Source: Alitta virens
Taxonomy: Eukaryota > Annelida > Polychaeta > Phyllodocida > Nereididae
Direction of reading: 5' to 3'
DNA: 64,000 bases
NCBI GenBank assembly: GCA_932294295.1
Contig: OW028574.1
Span: 14,084,215 to 14,148,214 of the forward strand
The notes under the pieces were generated by a model. It had not been told where the DNA came from. It worked only from the letters and a program-made list of their open reading frames with translations, and searched no databases. The translations under genes and the position numbers were made by a program. This document shows, piece after piece, positions 1 to 14,000 of this stretch. The number at the start of each line of letters is the position of its first letter. Position 1 is the stretch's first letter.

Positions 1-807
1 CATAAATTTCATTTTCCTTCACATGTCTGGTCCTATTACCCTAGTATACACTTCAATTGCCATAGTGAATTAGTGATTTCATAACACAAATAATCTGGTG
101 CCAAATGTCACAAAATAATCTCTTCTCTGTTCATAGTAACATTCTCATTCTTTTATTCAACAGAAATCTAAAATGCAGAAGTTTGGCCTGAGCCACATTC
201 TCACAGTAGTAGGTATTATTAAATAAGACCACATATCAATTTGGATTATTGTTAGCCTTAATAGTGAGGTTCTAATGTATAGTATACATGGCTTTCTAAT
301 AGTAACTTGTTTCTTGGGTGTGGTTTCCTCAGCAAGTTAGCAATAATTTTCAAGTCCCATTCAATTACATTTGACATAGATATTGCCATTTAACATGCGA
401 TCTTGTCTCAGTGAAATGACCTGTTATTACAAACTGATTACTATTTTGATATTGCGTAGGAGCCTCACTGACACGCAAATAAAAGAGTATGTAATGAAAG
501 ACTGTGAGCTGTGGGCAAACAGGCATGCTACTTACTTAGTCTATGACTATGTCTCAATGCTACACTCTTAGAAAGTATTGTCTGTTTCAGAAAAATGATT
601 CTTTAGCTGGTGGCCATCAACAATTTTGATTAAAATCACCCAAGATATTGTTTGTCTTCAGACAATGGTTGCATAGTTCAAACATTGATGTTGGTTAGCT
701 TGCACAATTCAATGTCTAAGGCCAAACAATATTATATCTTGGCTGATTTTGGATGGACACCAGCTAAGCAATCATGTACTTGGTCTGAATTAAGCTTAGT
801 CAGCTCA

Positions 808-912
808 TATGACCAGCTGCCAGAGGCAGATGTAATGATGAGATGATATTGCTTGTAGTCCACACAATGTTACATTTATCCCATGGGTGGGGTCTTTTAC
901 TTTGCTGAGATG
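808..912 (+). repeat. Dispersed repeat, copy 1
   Basis: About 105 bp matches 31763-31867 in the same orientation at roughly 85 per cent by eye. Both share the opening gaccagctgccag, the block ggcagatgtaatgatgaga and the block cccatgg..ggtcttt. The sequence just after this copy (gttcaagcctgggacc, about 939) resembles a pol III B box, so it may be part of a SINE. The family is not identified. Confidence 0.6.
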
Positions 913-1109
913 AAGCTCATGAAAAGTGCCTGAGCCAGTGTTCAAGCCTGGGACCTTCAGCAGAGCTGGTCTAAATTGTCAAATAAATATATACAATTGT
1001 AACTCGCTTTCTGATCAACATTTTTTGAAAAACCCCCATTCAATGCTGGGTTTACATGAGATCATCCTTGAGTCCAGTTCTCATTGTAGTTACATGAGCC
1101 GGTATCAGG

Positions 1110-1192
1110 TCGAAACGTCCGAAAACCGAAACGTCCAAACCCATGAAGTCCGATTCCCTAAACTTACGAAAAGTGTCCGAAACGTCCGAAAA
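1110..1192. repeat. Clustered cgaaacgtcc motif
   Basis: The motif cgaaacgtcc or close variants (gtccgaaa, ccgaaacgtcc) recurs about five times within 83 bp. It is CpG-rich in an otherwise CpG-poor AT-rich region. Its function is unknown; it may be a short minisatellite remnant. Confidence 0.4.
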
Positions 1193-3671
1193 TAATTGTT
1201 CTGCCGTTTTATGTACTTTTACGCAATAGTTTGTTAAAAATTCATTTAATTTCTTTTACATACAAGTTCTGTCTGCAGTTTAACATGAGATTTGATGAAC
1301 AAGACCTTGTTTTAGTGATTTTATTAAGTTAAAGCTGACCGCACCAATCGGATGTTTCGGATTATGGATCTTGTACTCAAGGACTATGAGCCAAGGTCAA
1401 GTGTGACTTAAAAGTTGCATACACTGTATTTTCATTTCAAGTTGTTAACAAGTCGAGAAAGATACCATGAGCATTTAAGCTTAATAGGAGTTATGGGAAT
1501 TGCAGAAGTACAGTGTTGACGTGCTATCTGCATGGTCGTATTTAACACCTTTTATTGATCTATTTAAAATATATTTAAAGATGGTTTATAAACGAAGGGT
1601 TGTTTTTAATAAAGTTTGACCAAAATGGAGTGAGCACCAGCTTAAAATGTAACATGCCTAATTAAGTAAAAAACAGATGTTTGATTTTTGAGCATGCAAT
1701 CATGACGCAACCAACACGACAGTTTGCCATTTTTAAATCGCTTCTCTTGACTCTTTTAAGCAAAATAACTAATAAAAGCTACTGGCCACAAATGATGACA
1801 ATGAGAGCAGTTGCCTGCTGAGCTTTGTCATCACAGTTTGCTGAGTTTGCTGCTGCTGTTGCTGCTATCACAAAGTGTTATCAGTAGCCCAAGCCATTTG
1901 GCCATCTGTGGTCACTCTGCAAGGACACTTCAGCACAAAAAACTGTCCTCTTATCCAGAAAAAAAGGGTCCTCGTAAAGAATGGCTGCACACTTGCACGA
2001 GCAAATAAATGTAATGCACAGGTGTTCAGACACATCAATTACATTCTGGACATTGCGATCAGCCAATGATGAGAGTTCACTTCCTCGTCAATTCAGCTGA
2101 TAGCATATGTTGAATTGTTGATGGATTATGTCATTAATCGTAATAATATCAATAATCTTTTCGAGATCATAACAAAAGGTTCAAAATAAGAAATTTTGAA
2201 AACAACATACTTCACAAAAATTATGCAATTATTCTTTTTTTTAAATGTTTGTATCTATAATCACGATAATAATTATATATTTTCTGCTACAAGAAAACGA
2301 AACGTTACAATCTTAAAGTTTAAGTATATGATTAAAGTCTTCTTTTTTAAATTTTTTTTTTGTGCAAAAATTTTTTTGTGCAAAAACTAGTTTAACATTA
2401 ATATAGGTCATATACCTGCTACAAATTGCCCATATACCATCTAAAATTAATCTTTCCCATTTTCCCATTTTACATTCTTTGTAAGTAATTTCGTATAAGC
2501 TCTTGGCACAATGACATAACTGCTAATGTCTAGCCCAGATACGTGCATAGGATGCGTGCATGAGTCGGTTATTGGCGCTGCAGACAATGGGAGGATGCAT
2601 GCACTGGGTTTATGGTCATCGCCTAATTTCAATGCAATTAAACGCCTCTTTGTTTTTATGGTAGCCAATTTTCACCAATTTAGATTTGCTCCAATCCTTT
2701 TATTTAACATTAAGCCGAGACCTTAGTAACCATGAAATCCCAATGCAGTAAAATAGCCAATGCTTTGAATGGGTTAAATTGTAGGAAATTAGGCAATTTT
2801 GTCTATACTGGTGCTAGGACAGTATTCCGTACAATAATGTATTACTGTACAACGGAACCTCACAATTAAGACCATTCTTACCAATATTTATAAATCTCTT
2901 ATTAAGTGGTCCGAATGTTTTTACTTTGCAGGCCTAAAATCATTTTTGTTAAATTGTGACTATTTTAAGTGTCTTTATAATTGGGGTATAGTCTAAGTAT
3001 TGCATGGTTTATAGTTTCTATGTGAAATTCTGCTGTAGGTATATGTAATAAATTGTGTTGTGGGGCCATTTAAACCGGTTAGGCAAATACATTTCTCATT
3101 CAAATGTAAGTCCACGTAATTTTGTTTTCAAATATGACATCATTCACTCAACGAATGTGACATCCAACTGAGGAAATAGATCATGGGTGGCTTCACTATA
3201 CAAGTGTCGAAGGGACTGCTTGCTGAGATTCCCAGTTTGATCTAAGAAAACATTGACCAGTTCCTAGGGGTAATTGCTACCACTTTGGCCAATTTACGAC
3301 CATACACAGAATGTTGTCGGTCACAACAGACAACTCAGAACCAAGCTAGTTCTTTCCTTTGACCGTCTGTCAGTGTGTGGCCCTACTCAATTTCACCTTT
3401 AATTTACTCTGGGACCTTCACAGTACCCTTTAAAATTTCCTTATTTTGACTGAAATATATACACATATAACGTAATCCAACAACAAACTCAAAAATGGGT
3501 GTAACTGTAAATACGTATATTTGGATAATAAATTAACAATATAAACAATTAAACCAGCAAGTCTGAAATGTATGTACAAGTAGACATGTTAATAGCAAAA
3601 GTTCACTCGTAAGGTATCACATTTCACTTGTTAAGTAGTTCGCATTTAAGCTGTTGTGCATTTTCCAGTTC

Positions 3672-5543
3672 TCAGCAATAAGTGCCTGGTTTTCCTGTAA
3701 CATTCACATGCCACTGAGCCGTGTAATGCTCATTTTCTGCTTTCATTTGAAATCGTTCAATCATTGAGGTCGGCTTGGGTGTTTCTCCGCACTTGAAGTA
3801 CTCAATGCCTGGTTTCCTCGACTTGCAGGAAGCGCTCGACATAGACCTGGATACAGCGTTTGACATTCCTACATCCCGGATATCCTTCAGGGATGCAGAT
3901 TTTTTGTTTAGTCCATTTTGAGATTTGGTAGATCTAATCCTCTGATTTTGACTATCCATTAAATGTCCAGCGAATCTGTCAACACTGTCAAGCACATCTT
4001 TTACAGTGTATACATGATATGAGCTCATATCAACAATGTCAGAATTCTTAACAATGTCATCAATATGAGCCCTAGAATCCTTGGCACCTCTAGGAACAGA
4101 GTCAGTCCTTTGTGGAGGATACAACTTCGAAGATGACTTTACTGGAGCACCAGAATGTTTGTAATTGCGAGCAGGTAACTGTGGTGGTTCCTTATCAGGT
4201 AAATCCATGAGCAAGGAGGAATTGATCTTGTCGTAAGTATAGTCATTACGCGAAAAGTGGGTGGGGCTTTCATCCGGAATGTCATCCGGAATCGTCTCGT
4301 AGATGTTTTCGGAAAGTGGGGTGACACGACCTTCGCTGATTGACTCACGTTTACACCGGAAAGAGTCCTGACTGCACCAGCTTCCTCTACCAGAGTCTAC
4401 AGACACTGAAACTCCACTGTTCCAGCGAACACTGCACTCTAACGAAGAGGCATCCGATAATGAACTGAACGAATCATCATAGCCAAGGTCGCTTCTGGTA
4501 GGGTCAGACCAGTATTGCATCGAGGTAATAGATTCATCGTGTCTGGTGACCTCTGGGGTTGGGTATGAACTTGGAAATGTACTCGGCAAAGGTTCCAGAT
4601 AAGTGTCAATAAGGGAATAGTCACTCGAGTTGTCTGATCCAGCATAATCACAAGATGTAATCGTGACATCATTTGATGTCATTGTGACGTCATTAGGATT
4701 GCAATGACGTACAGGAGTCCTTGGTGATGACTGGCATGCTGGGTTTGTAGCAGGTGCCCTGTTGAGGCAGTGTGTGGTCTTGGGCATTGCAGAAGTTTGA
4801 GAGCAGTTCTGTTTGGCTAATTCAGCATGAGAGTTCAACAGTTCTATGTTCTTGTCTTTTTTTAAAGCCAAACCACTTCGACTGCGCGGAACATTCCTCG
4901 GAATCTGGTACTTGGTAAAATCCTGTATATTACTAATACTTCGTTGGCTGGTCTGAGGTCGCTGATGGCAATGAGGATTCTGTTGACCTTTCTGACCTTG
5001 ACAGTGATGCTGCTGGTCAGTTCCATGCAGAAGGAGGTCTATCTCATCCTCCCTGGTTGGCATAACGTTGTCACTGTCATAACCACTAGAAACAGTCACT
5101 GGAGAGGATCCCCTGATGCAGATATTCACTGGGGATGCTTGGTCAGTTACTGCCCCAGCATCAACGATACAGCACTTGGTTTTGTTGTAGACCAGAAGCT
5201 GTGAAGCAATCCCATCACTGCAGAGATCAATGGCATCCAATGTGTTGTGTGAGCAGTCGAAGTAAGTGTCATCAATGTCAGAAGGAGTGTGTTGGTGACG
5301 AAGGATGTTTGGTATCCAGTCTTCTACTCTTAAAGGGCTGAGGTCGGCTGCTGTTGATGGAGGGTGTCTGGCACTAGATGGGGTGGAGGTTAACCCTGGG
5401 AAGTCCTCTGCGTCACTAGCAGTGAGGACATCTGTCTCGTGCATGCTGTCTGATGCCTTGTGGAGATCTATGTACTGCTGTAGGGCAGTGTGGAGCCTGT
5501 CCATGCACTTGGCCACCTCCTCTCCTTCGCTGCACATCTCTCT
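3672..5543 (-). CDS. Terminal coding exon of an unidentified adaptor/scaffold-like protein
   Basis: I do not recognise the family. The minus-strand frame is open for over 620 codons to a TAG/TAA-type stop at 3672. A splice acceptor (ttcatttcag) ends at 5544, so I read it as the last coding exon starting in phase 0 at 5543; upstream exons lie outside the recognisable sequence. The predicted part is Ser/Thr/Asp-rich and looks disordered. It opens with a short amphipathic helix-like stretch (residues 5-30, KCMDRLHTALQQYIDL). It carries a tyrosine motif NIYETIPDD near residue 414 that resembles an SH2 or PTB docking site, and a PPQLPARN SH3-type motif near residue 454. These features suggest a signalling adaptor, but that is inference. 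The length of uninterrupted frame and the acceptor make a real exon likely. Confidence 0.75.
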   Translation of the reverse strand, partial: REMCSEGEEVAKCMDRLHTALQQYIDLHKASDSMHETDVLTASDAEDFPGLTSTPSSARHPPSTAADLSPLRVEDWIPNILRHQHTPSDIDDTYFDCSHNTLDAIDLCSDGIASQLLVYNKTKCCIVDAGAVTDQASPVNICIRGSSPVTVSSGYDSDNVMPTREDEIDLLLHGTDQQHHCQGQKGQQNPHCHQRPQTSQRSISNIQDFTKYQIPRNVPRSRSGLALKKDKNIELLNSHAELAKQNCSQTSAMPKTTHCLNRAPATNPACQSSPRTPVRHCNPNDVTMTSNDVTITSCDYAGSDNSSDYSLIDTYLEPLPSTFPSSYPTPEVTRHDESITSMQYWSDPTRSDLGYDDSFSSLSDASSLECSVRWNSGVSVSVDSGRGSWCSQDSFRCKRESISEGRVTPLSENIYETIPDDIPDESPTHFSRNDYTYDKINSSLLMDLPDKEPPQLPARNYKHSGAPVKSSSKLYPPQRTDSVPRGAKDSRAHIDDIVKNSDIVDMSSYHVYTVKDVLDSVDRFAGHLMDSQNQRIRSTKSQNGLNKKSASLKDIRDVGMSNAVSRSMSSASCKSRKPGIEYFKCGETPKPTSMIERFQMKAENEHYTAQWHVNVTGKPGTYC

Positions 5544-8500
5544 CTGAAATGAACAAAACCAATCTAGCGTCAGATAAAGCAGTTTCAAAGGACCAATTGC
5601 AGGCGCCTGGCCAGCCATGCGTGACGGCCGGCCAGCCAACCTGATGACAGTGGTCACCCACCAAAGGGTAACACCCCTCTGGGTTGTTCACAGACAGACA
5701 CCACACGACGTTATTGCACCCCCACACCTTGCTCTCTGCACACACGAGAACACCCCTGAACTCTCCCCTGCTGTAAACATGCGTATTCTCTAATATCTCA
5801 TCAAGGAATATATATATGCTGGGCAATCTCGGGCTGCTGGTTTCAAAACACTGCACAAACACCCATTTCACATTTTATGCAACCATGCACTGTGCCATTT
5901 TGTAGGTGTAAACACATACATACCATATTTCCTGACACACACTGCGTAATTGAAAGAGAACTTTTATTGGGACCGACTTTTTTCTCTCCACTATTTTGCT
6001 CTCAATGAAGTGAAAGGGCGTCAACACATAAATAAGCACTGCAGTACGGCCAGAACACCACACCTGCACTTAGGTTAGTTGCACGCTAGGAGGACCATGG
6101 ATAAAAGTCATGCACACGCTCACAGCTGAAAGACACATTTTATTGCACTGGGCACTTAAGAAAATTCCAAAAAGATGTCTGTAATTCCAAAGAAAAGCCC
6201 TTGTTAGCCACATATATTTCACTTTAATGATTTTAAATAGAATTCTCAATACCGTGTCATATTGTATCAAGATCAGCCAAAACGACCATCATGCTAAGTG
6301 CAGGAAATGAATTATTACATAACTTTGTTACCTATGATATTCACACATGAATATATATTTCAATAAAGGTTACATCTCACTATCAAACATTATCAAAGAA
6401 CACATTTCGAATGATGCTGCCAGTTTTTTTTTTATGCTAGAGTGGACAATTTTTTGCTATTCACTCTGATAGTGGATGTCCTTTCCCTTATGGTGCCAAA
6501 GGAGAGGTCCATTTTTCTTTGAACTCAATTGAGCCTCATTAATAGTCCTTCCCATGGTGCAGTGCAAGATGGTACTCGTGGCTAAATTGGACTAGTGGTG
6601 CCCCCTGGGAGACACAAGTGTCCTTGACAGGCAATGACAGCAGAAAGGCAGAAAGATGAAACATAGATGAAGAGGGTGAAACAGGGTGAAATGGGGGAAA
6701 GGAGGGCGAGGGGTGATGAGTGGCTTCCAAGGGAGACCGGACCAGAGGGCACCCAAGACACCCCATCTGCCTCCCAAGATAGGATAGGATAGGATAGGAT
6801 AGGATAGGATAAATAGGACAGGATAGGATGGGACAGGATAGGATAGGATAGCTAACCATCACACGATCTTCTACACCAATTAACTAAGACAACAACCTCA
6901 CTGTCTAGACTATACTTTCAGACCTATGCCAACACAACACCAATACTATGTTCCTTTTGATCTGTTAACGATAATTCAAACAAATATACAGGCTAACAAA
7001 TCATGTGTTTGATCTGCAATTAATATTCAATCTACACGTTCTTTTGGAATTTGAGCTTGGTGTAGGTAGTTCTGTTGGTAATGGGGTACACCTGAGACGG
7101 GTTGTATCTTTCTTTTTTGCTGTAGGGCATCTGAGAACACCCCCTTCAACAAAACGTCCACACGCCGCTCTTTTATTAAACCTACTCATTTCCACAAGGG
7201 CTTTTTTCATCTCACTGGGCATGGTACTTGTGCAGCTTGAATATTGGGTAAGGGCTATGTATATGCCCCAGCATGGTGCACCAATCGTGCGCCCCTGGGG
7301 CCATCAACGGAACATACTCCAAGGCCTTTGAAGGTCGAACCACTTTGTAGTTGTAAGTCTCATACACCACTCCAATGGAATCAATGTCTTGTAAACCCCT
7401 CTTTTTTCCTACTTGGGCCAATCTATTCGTTTTCAAGCAACACTCGTGCATGTTTGCAATGACCGTTGCACTCGTAACACTACATCCACTGGACGTTATG
7501 GTTGGTTAGGGCATTGCATAACCTTAACCAATCAACAAATTACTGACCATCTGGTTCTCCGATGCCAAATTGAATTGCGCTCAACAAAAGGTGATGGAAA
7601 CTAGTCACCAAGATTAAATTTTGTATGAAGTCTAATACCTGCAGATTTAGGTGTAATTAATCTAAATGGTAAGCCTGTTTCCAAGCAGGTGGTAGTTTTG
7701 CGATTACAAATTTGATTGAGAAAAACAAGACGTACACAAAGAGATTAAAGAGAACATAACAATCAGCAAGCAGATATGGGTTTTAGTGCAAATGCCAGAT
7801 GAGATATTGAACAAAACTGAGAAAGGGTATTCGTGTAGACAGAAACTTCGACTGACAAAAGATGCATTGATAGGAAGCTTGTCCTACCACAGGTGTTGCT
7901 ATACCATTGCATTACCATTTTATACACACTTTATGACATTGAAATCTGAGGACATTGTCATAAAAGATTTCTGCTTCAACGTTATGGCATTATATTTTTA
8001 CATTGCTGCAGAAAAAATACACAATGATACCAGACTCATAAATGTTGCACACTTGTTGTAAATTCTGCATGAAGTTGTTCTTCACAGAGAACTCACTCAT
8101 GAGGACATTAGTCACAATTTGCACACAAATATTCAATTGTCAAGTTGCACACCCCTCTATATGTGTAGCTGAAAAAGGCAACTACAGCTCTTATAACATT
8201 TCCTTCGAAGAAAGTAGGCTGTGATAATTCTTTTGCTCTCTTTTTTTTCTGTCGTTTTACCTTTACAAGGTCAATGTCAAGGTGCAAGTGCACACGTTTT
8301 TACAAAACACCCTCGAAATGAAATATCATCCTCACTGTAATTCTGACAAAAAAAAACTCTGTTTTTGTGACTCTGAATTCTTGCCAACACAAGTCATTGT
8401 TATACAAATTGGAGTTTCTTATCTTTAGAAATGCCAGTCATGGGTTAAAAAAAGTACCAGACATTAGAAACTGACACCTCGGAATAACTATTGTGACAAA

Positions 8501-11500
8501 TTCACTGCAACCCTTACAACTACTCAAAAAAGGTTAATCGTAATAGCATGTTACATTATCTGTCTTAAATTCTTTTTTTATCACTATGGTATGCTCACGT
8601 GTTCTTGATTCTGTATCACTCAGCTATTTACTATAGCATTGAAATCTCCAATGATTTTAACCAGGCACCAGTTACTCGTTACATGGCAGCATACAAGGAA
8701 GTTTTTGTATTTTGGCGAATGTGTCCATCATTTAATGTTAGCATGTGTACACCAGCACACTTATCACTCTGTGTGATACCACTTTGGGACTTTAATAGCA
8801 TTGGCCTCTTCTGAAAACCTCAGCATGTTCATCTTCAAGTGGTACAATGTTTTTTAATGGACTTTTCTAAGGAAATATTCAGCCCTGCCGCATAATCAAG
8901 ACACAAAACAGATGCAAGTGTTTTTTTTTTGTGTTTTCTTTCTTCTTGGAGCAGGCCATCATCACACTGATAGCACAGGACAGCATGTTGTCACTATGTA
9001 CAGTCACAGAAAGGTCACAAAAAGGTTGTAAATGCTGAGTGACAGTAAATTCCACACTGGACAACATTTTTATGAGGAAAAAATTTGTTCTGGCAAACCA
9101 AAGTGGTGACAGGTTGGGACCACCAACAAAGCTGATTTAAGCTGTCATCATACAAGAACACGTGCCAACTGCATATGTTATGTGCATGGCCAGCTAATGG
9201 ACTAATAATAGATGCACACTCTGTTACTCAGGTGTGATGAGAAGTCCCACCAGACAATGTAATGCAACAAGTTATGTATAACATCCTCAACACCTTTTGG
9301 CATACCTGAAGTTCACAGTCAAGAATTAAAATTCCTTCACTGCAAATTTAGCCTCAGGTTTTTCTTCGAATAACTGCAATAGGTTTCCACATGTAAGCAG
9401 CCTTAAACTATTCTGGTTGCATTCAGATTTAAACAATTTATAACTTTTTTTCCAGAATGTTTCTTTCATTTTGATAATTTTTGCTTGTACGTCAACATGT
9501 CTTGTACATCAGTTGCTTTTTATGCATACATAAAATGAACATACAATGAATTGTAGCTTGTAAACTGTGCCCTGGGAGTGTTAGAATAACAACAGTGGAG
9601 TTGTAAGAGTAGCATTCAGCGTACGTCAAACCACACTTGCAATAGTTGTTATTACGTACACATGAGTTGCAAAATCAGCATGGCTACAAATCGTTCTTTA
9701 TGTACTACATCCTGTACCTGTGGAAAAACATGCACAGAGGACCTGTTTGCCATTGAATCAGTGTTGTGACTGTAGCTTCTTTGTATGGTTGGGTTCTTCC
9801 AGGTGAGCTGATCCAATCTCTCTTTCAGTTGAACCTATAAAAAGGCACTTCAGTTTTGCCTGCAGTTTTCTAGCTGGAAGACCACTTGGCACAGATGCAA
9901 GTTTGAAGTTCTGTCCCCTTAGGAACAGTGGGGCTTTTGCTGATACACTAGCTATTAAAAAAGTGCATCTTATCTGTTTGCCATGACAGATCTGAGATTA
10001 GCTTCTCAATGCAAACCTGTCTGGTGGACCAGAGGGACTTCAATGCAAATCACGAACAAGTGTCTGGGGGTGAACCTCAGCCCCAGGGTGACAACAGACA
10101 CCCTATCTATTTTCATTGCTTTTTATTGTGCAGTTTTTGTTATCAATTTTGTGGTCCTTTTAAAGGTAATTCTTAACCACACATTGTTGATAAAAACATT
10201 CATAAAGCAGTGACTGACATTGTGTTACCACAATGTATGAGTGTGGCCATGCTAAACACATGGAACCTGTCAGTACGTGATGGCACAATACATCAGTTGA
10301 TACCAGAGGGACTTGTATTTTAATAAGGGTACATCTATTGGATTTGGGCACAAAAGACTCTTTATAACACAAGGGATGAAAAAGTAGAGTTTTTTTAAAT
10401 GCAGCAACTTATAATTTTTTTATATGTGATCAGCTGATAAGTCATAAAAAGTATGGATCCACTATACAACTTTCACATTCAAATCCAAATAGGGGACAGT
10501 GAACTGACCATTAAAGATGAAATATAGCTTTCTGTTTGCAATTCATTTTCGAAATGTCCAGGACAGTCAAGCTGTGTTACAGGCGGTTGGAGTTGAAGCT
10601 GTTTGAAAATTCTGATAATATCTATTGTAAATTAGGAAGTAAATTCAAAATGAAAATATATAGAAGGGTAACATGTTATTACTGGGTGGGCACTTTGTAA
10701 AACCAATCTATGTTGGTGACAACCAATTTCCCATTTGAGAAACTTCAGAGCCCATGGCAACCCCATGCCAATTTTAACCACATGTAATAAAATGAGCAAT
10801 TCATGTGAAATTTATGGGATTTTTGGCCTCTTTGGTAGGTTGGTCAATTTTCAGCTGATCCTTGTGCCTTCGTGAAACTTGAGACAGATGAGCCATTGAT
10901 AATAACAGAGTGCCTCAATGCTACTTAAATGCCAGTTGGATTTATAGGGACAGATTGCAGATTGCCTTAAAATGAAGCCATAAAACTCATCTTTGAATGC
11001 TCTAAGTTTAGAGTAGTCAGCCAAAGAATTAGCATCATCTCTTTATGAAAAGCAAATAAAAAACAAAGATGGGAATAAGAAGAACGTCACGGTTGGACGT
11101 AATTCATAAATCTTGGCTTCACATATTTGAGCAGTATGATAGATGCTTGTCATTTCCTGGCATTGAATTACACATGATTCAAATACCACACATGCACCAG
11201 ATGGTTGCAATACACAAGAGTGTGCTCCAGTTAAACAACCACAACCACAAATGGGAGAAAAATCAAACAGGTGCACGACCCCAGACGACGTTATGACGTT
11301 ATGACGAGCTGTGTAAGACGGTCGTCAGGACGTTGCCCACGCCTCGCGTTACGCACATCCCTTGGGATGAAAGTGCAACAGTAATGCATCTCAGTTTCTC
11401 CATTTCACTATACAGGTGTACATAAATGTCTCTCGGCATTATCCAATTGTCTCATTTCCATGTCCTAGGACGTAAGATTCTAATCCACCCCACCCACAAC

Positions 11501-14000
11501 CAATTCTACTATCCAGTTTACTAGAGTTTTATACTCATGGTTCCTGATCAAAGTGATCATAGAGTAAGTATTCCTCTTAAGTGAGAATGCATGTTGTTAT
11601 TCAGACCGAAGTGATTTACATTTTTCTGGTCATAGTTCTATGATTTTTAAAATGTTTATGATGGCTATTATACCTCACAGGACGTTACAGATCTGCATTT
11701 TATAGCCTCAAATTTAAGGTGGTCGTATACGCCAGTTGGCCTTCGGGTGAGGTCCCATTGCATATATATACCTGATCTGTCTCTTTGTCCTTGACCTCTG
11801 TGACCTTCACACTTGCCTCTTCTCGACACATCACGCGCATAACGTGGAAAGGCGTGAGGAGACAGCCCTCCTAAGAATAACATGAGGTCATCAAAGAAAA
11901 CCAAAAGGCTCAGAAACCTCTCCAAACAAACCCATTTTGGTGTCTCTTGCAAAAAGGGCTGCTCGCCACAAAAGAGTCGATGCCAAAGCAAACTGGAGGT
12001 CTCGCTTTGAAGAGACCCAATAACAACTGACAAGACAAGCCTAAAAAAATGTTAAACATGACCCGAAACCACGTCAGGTATACAAGGGTTCACACCCTAA
12101 GGGTTCACTTCCTGAAAAGGGTACAACATATTTGTTCATATTATAATAAGTTTGGGTTATTATATGAAGGTACAATGCATCTGTTGTGAGGTTGCACTAT
12201 TATAATCCTACAGGAAGAGCCAATGAGAAAATATGCATACAGGAAAACAGATAGGTACCCATTATTAACGAAATTCTGCGTGCAAAAGGAAAAGTCCTAA
12301 CTTTCCCACAGAAAGAAACAACCCAAGAAACAATTTTGCCAAAATTGCACTATCTCTTATTTACATAAGGAGAGACGTGTATAACTGTCAGTGTAAAATA
12401 ATTGAGGGGTGGGACACTTTTTGACAAAATTAGGGGATTCTAAGATAAGGCAGAAACAATGACACATGAAAAAGCCCTCTCCACTTATCTGTGCTAAACC
12501 CCATTTGTCATATGTTCAAAAACATGTTATTTATGACATGGGGAGGGTGGATGCCAGTTGAACGCCAAAGGCAAACCACGTGTATTTATGGGAACCTCTT
12601 AAGCAACAACAAAGCTCTGAATCTATTTACTTTATCTGTTGGCGTAATGCTTTGCAAATAGCATGTCTTATTAAATTAAAGAAAAAAATGACAAAAGTTG
12701 TGGCAAATTGGCAATATGAGAAATCAATGGGCGAAACAAGAAAAATATTCCAGCCAATGTTAGACACAAGCACCTGAAAAGCTTGGAATGGAAGTGACTA
12801 CAGACCACCAGCAGCTAGGAATATATATTACACGTATGCAGAGCCACAAAATCTGGCTGAAGGATCTAATGCATTTCACACATGACAGAGAAGGCAATTG
12901 AAGGATTAGAAAACACTCGAATGCCACACAAAGCTGGTTCACTTGTGTACTATTCGTCTCTTCTGTTTTGTGTGTCAACTGGCACGAATTCATGCATTGA
13001 ATTGAACCATTAGGGAGAAAACACAATTTTCAAACAGCAAATACAACCATTATGACCTGAATGACAACTTCTGACTTTAGGGAAGTCAAGAAAAACAAAG
13101 GCAAATAGCAAACAATTTAAATTAACATTTACCGGAGGATTCGATTTCACGCCCAAAGCTTGGGTTAATTATTGTTTAGGCTGTAAATGAGTTTTCACTG
13201 AAACTTTACGCTCCCACACAGGAAAGAATGACGTGAATGCACATTTTAAAGTGACTGGTCAAGCCGTCACTGTGCAGTGGACACTGACATTTTGATGTCA
13301 CAATTATTGTCAGTGAAAGGGGAAGGCAATGTCCTTAGCAGCTAATAACGCTGTCTAACAAGGGGTGGGACACTTTTGTCATATGTTCAAAAACATATGT
13401 CACTTCACTCTGTAATAGCTTTATAATTGGTGCTCTACGTGAGTATGTTTACATAACCACACGAAGATAATTTGTCAATTCTGAAATATTAACTTCTTAT
13501 CAATATAATGCCGTGACTACACTTCAATTAGGTACCATCCCACATGCAATGCAATGAGAGATGTGCTGTCTTCACATTGTCATCCGCAAAGTAATACATG
13601 ACTTATGTCCACGTTTCATTTGGGATGGTAACAATTTGACTCATCACCAAAATTAAATTAGTTGGTCCTAAGAATGCATTTTTAACCATAAATCTTATAA
13701 AACTTAAAACCCTAATCATTCCAATCGGATAGTTCACTTAAATTTCAAACACTTTGATTATTAGCATCAAGTGCAACAAATGGATTTATTTCCCAAAAGG
13801 ATTAGACTATCTGTGTGTGACATATGAGGCTATGATAGGACACTTCAGAGAACATCTCATAGAAATGTCAATTCAGAGGTTTCTTGTGAAACCCTCTATT
13901 CAATCAAATCCAATTTGCCCTCCTCAATGGCAATGTTGTCCTCTAATTAATCCTCCCTAGACATTCAAAAAGCCATTTTCTCTATGAGCCTTCCATAAAT
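5544..14000. other. Gene-poor region, left part
   Basis: I found no gene I can support. Part may be intron or upstream sequence of the minus-strand gene at 3672-5543, whose other exons I could not recognise. It contains a pentanucleotide array (6779-6851). A short repeat appears intact at about 12401-12530 and shortened at 13361-13405 (shared blocks aggggtgggacactttt and gtcatatgttcaaaaacat). A frame fragment at 7000-7460 on the minus strand has a faintly coding look but is broken and unrecognised. Confidence 0.5.
6779..6851. repeat. (GGATA)n pentanucleotide microsatellite
   Basis: About 14 units of aggat, with interruptions (aaatag, acagg, gggac) in the middle. Confidence 0.95.

Larger units (their letters stand above)
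1..3671. other. Gene-free flank
   Basis: No reading frame here resembles a protein I recognise, and the longest frames are under 90 codons with no coding character. The stretch holds one copy of a dispersed repeat (808-912), a small cluster of cgaaacgtcc motifs (1110-1192) and AT-rich sequence. The part next to 3671 should include the 3' UTR of the minus-strand exon at 3672-5543. Confidence 0.6.

Noticed and set aside
6539..6862. 107-codon minus-strand frame with Ser/Tyr/Pro repeats
   Set aside because: Mostly translation of the (GGATA)n microsatellite.
7000..7460. Minus-strand frames with a faintly coding look
   Set aside because: Broken by stops and frame changes, no recognised motif; could be a decayed transposon gene but not supportable.
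11668..12033. 121-codon minus-strand frame
   Set aside because: No family motif, no supporting splice context, composition like surrounding DNA.
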